NCBI RefSeq assembly: GCF_001029505.1
Contig: NZ_LEKH01000017.1
Coordinates: forward strand, 1 to 53,039
Reading direction: 5' to 3'
Length of the DNA: 53,039 nucleotides
DNA from: Rubrobacter aplysinae
Lineage (GTDB): Bacteria; Actinomycetota; Rubrobacteria; Rubrobacterales; Rubrobacteraceae
Part shown: positions 53,017 to 53,039 of the stretch, one piece after another
Layout of the letters: every line of letters starts with the position of its first letter
How positions within the stretch are numbered: position 1 is the stretch's first letter
The notes under the pieces: model-generated
Told to the model about the DNA's origin: nothing
Databases searched by the model: none
The model's input: the letters and a program-made list of their open reading frames with translations, nothing else
Made by a program: the position numbers and the translations under genes

Positions 53017-53039
53017 CGGCGCCCCCTGCGCCGACGGAC

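Noticed and set aside
53017-53039. End of rsmH at the right edge
   Set aside because: Only 23 bp are present before the ftsL start, and frames are open to different stops; nothing can be assigned.

Overview
The window looks like part of a deep-branching actinobacterial chromosome, most likely Rubrobacter or a close relative. This is inferred from gene content, not from a database match. The signs are high GC, a tlyA-nadK-recN-(…)-pyrG order like that of mycobacteria, a MihF-type host factor beside gmk, a PriA without helicase motifs, and FtsA together with SepF and DivIVA. Classical actinomycetes such as mycobacteria lack FtsA. All 54 genes I can support lie on the minus strand, so transcription runs from position 53039 towards position 1. 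Spacing is tight, with many 1-20 nt overlaps. TTG is the commonest apparent start codon (about 22 genes).

In transcription order the blocks are as follows. (1) 53016-40281 is the division and cell wall (dcw) cluster: ftsL, ftsI, murF, mraY, murD, ftsW, murG, murC, ftsQ, ftsA, ftsZ. (2) 40271-34876 is the post-ftsZ division block: pgeF, yggS, sepF, proC, yggT, divIVA, yggU and an RluD-type pseudouridine synthase. (3) 34743-25908 is a pyrimidine operon: pyrR, pyrB, pyrC, carA, carB, pyrK, pyrD. It is preceded by a PyrR-binding RNA site that touches the pyrR Shine-Dalgarno (SD) sequence; pyrE and pyrF are absent. (4) 25801-18026 holds mihF, gmk, rpoZ, coaBC, metK, priA, def and fmt. (5) 17873-13004 holds a PglD-like acyltransferase, pilD, pilM, pilN, pilO and a low-complexity exported protein. 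(6) 12855-7918 holds aroC, aroK, aroB, aroQ, a GFA/CENP-V protein, efp and nusB. (7) 7925-1 holds a polyprenyl synthase gene, tlyA, nadK, recN, pyrG, an unknown gene and the 5' part of an alanine-dehydrogenase-like gene.

The most unusual signal is a dispersed set of short tandem repeats with a period of exactly 9 bp and different unit sequences. They sit at gene ends, gene junctions, disordered protein tails and two intergenic gaps, at about 17 places. In several junctions the repeat supplies the stop codon or the ribosome-binding site. Other notable items are a perfect 18-bp hairpin inside the start of priA, a gmk gene with no ATG/GTG/TTG start in reach, a forced 173-bp ftsW/murG overlap, an alanine dehydrogenase homologue with both catalytic residues replaced, and a CoaBC whose decarboxylase half has lost key motifs.
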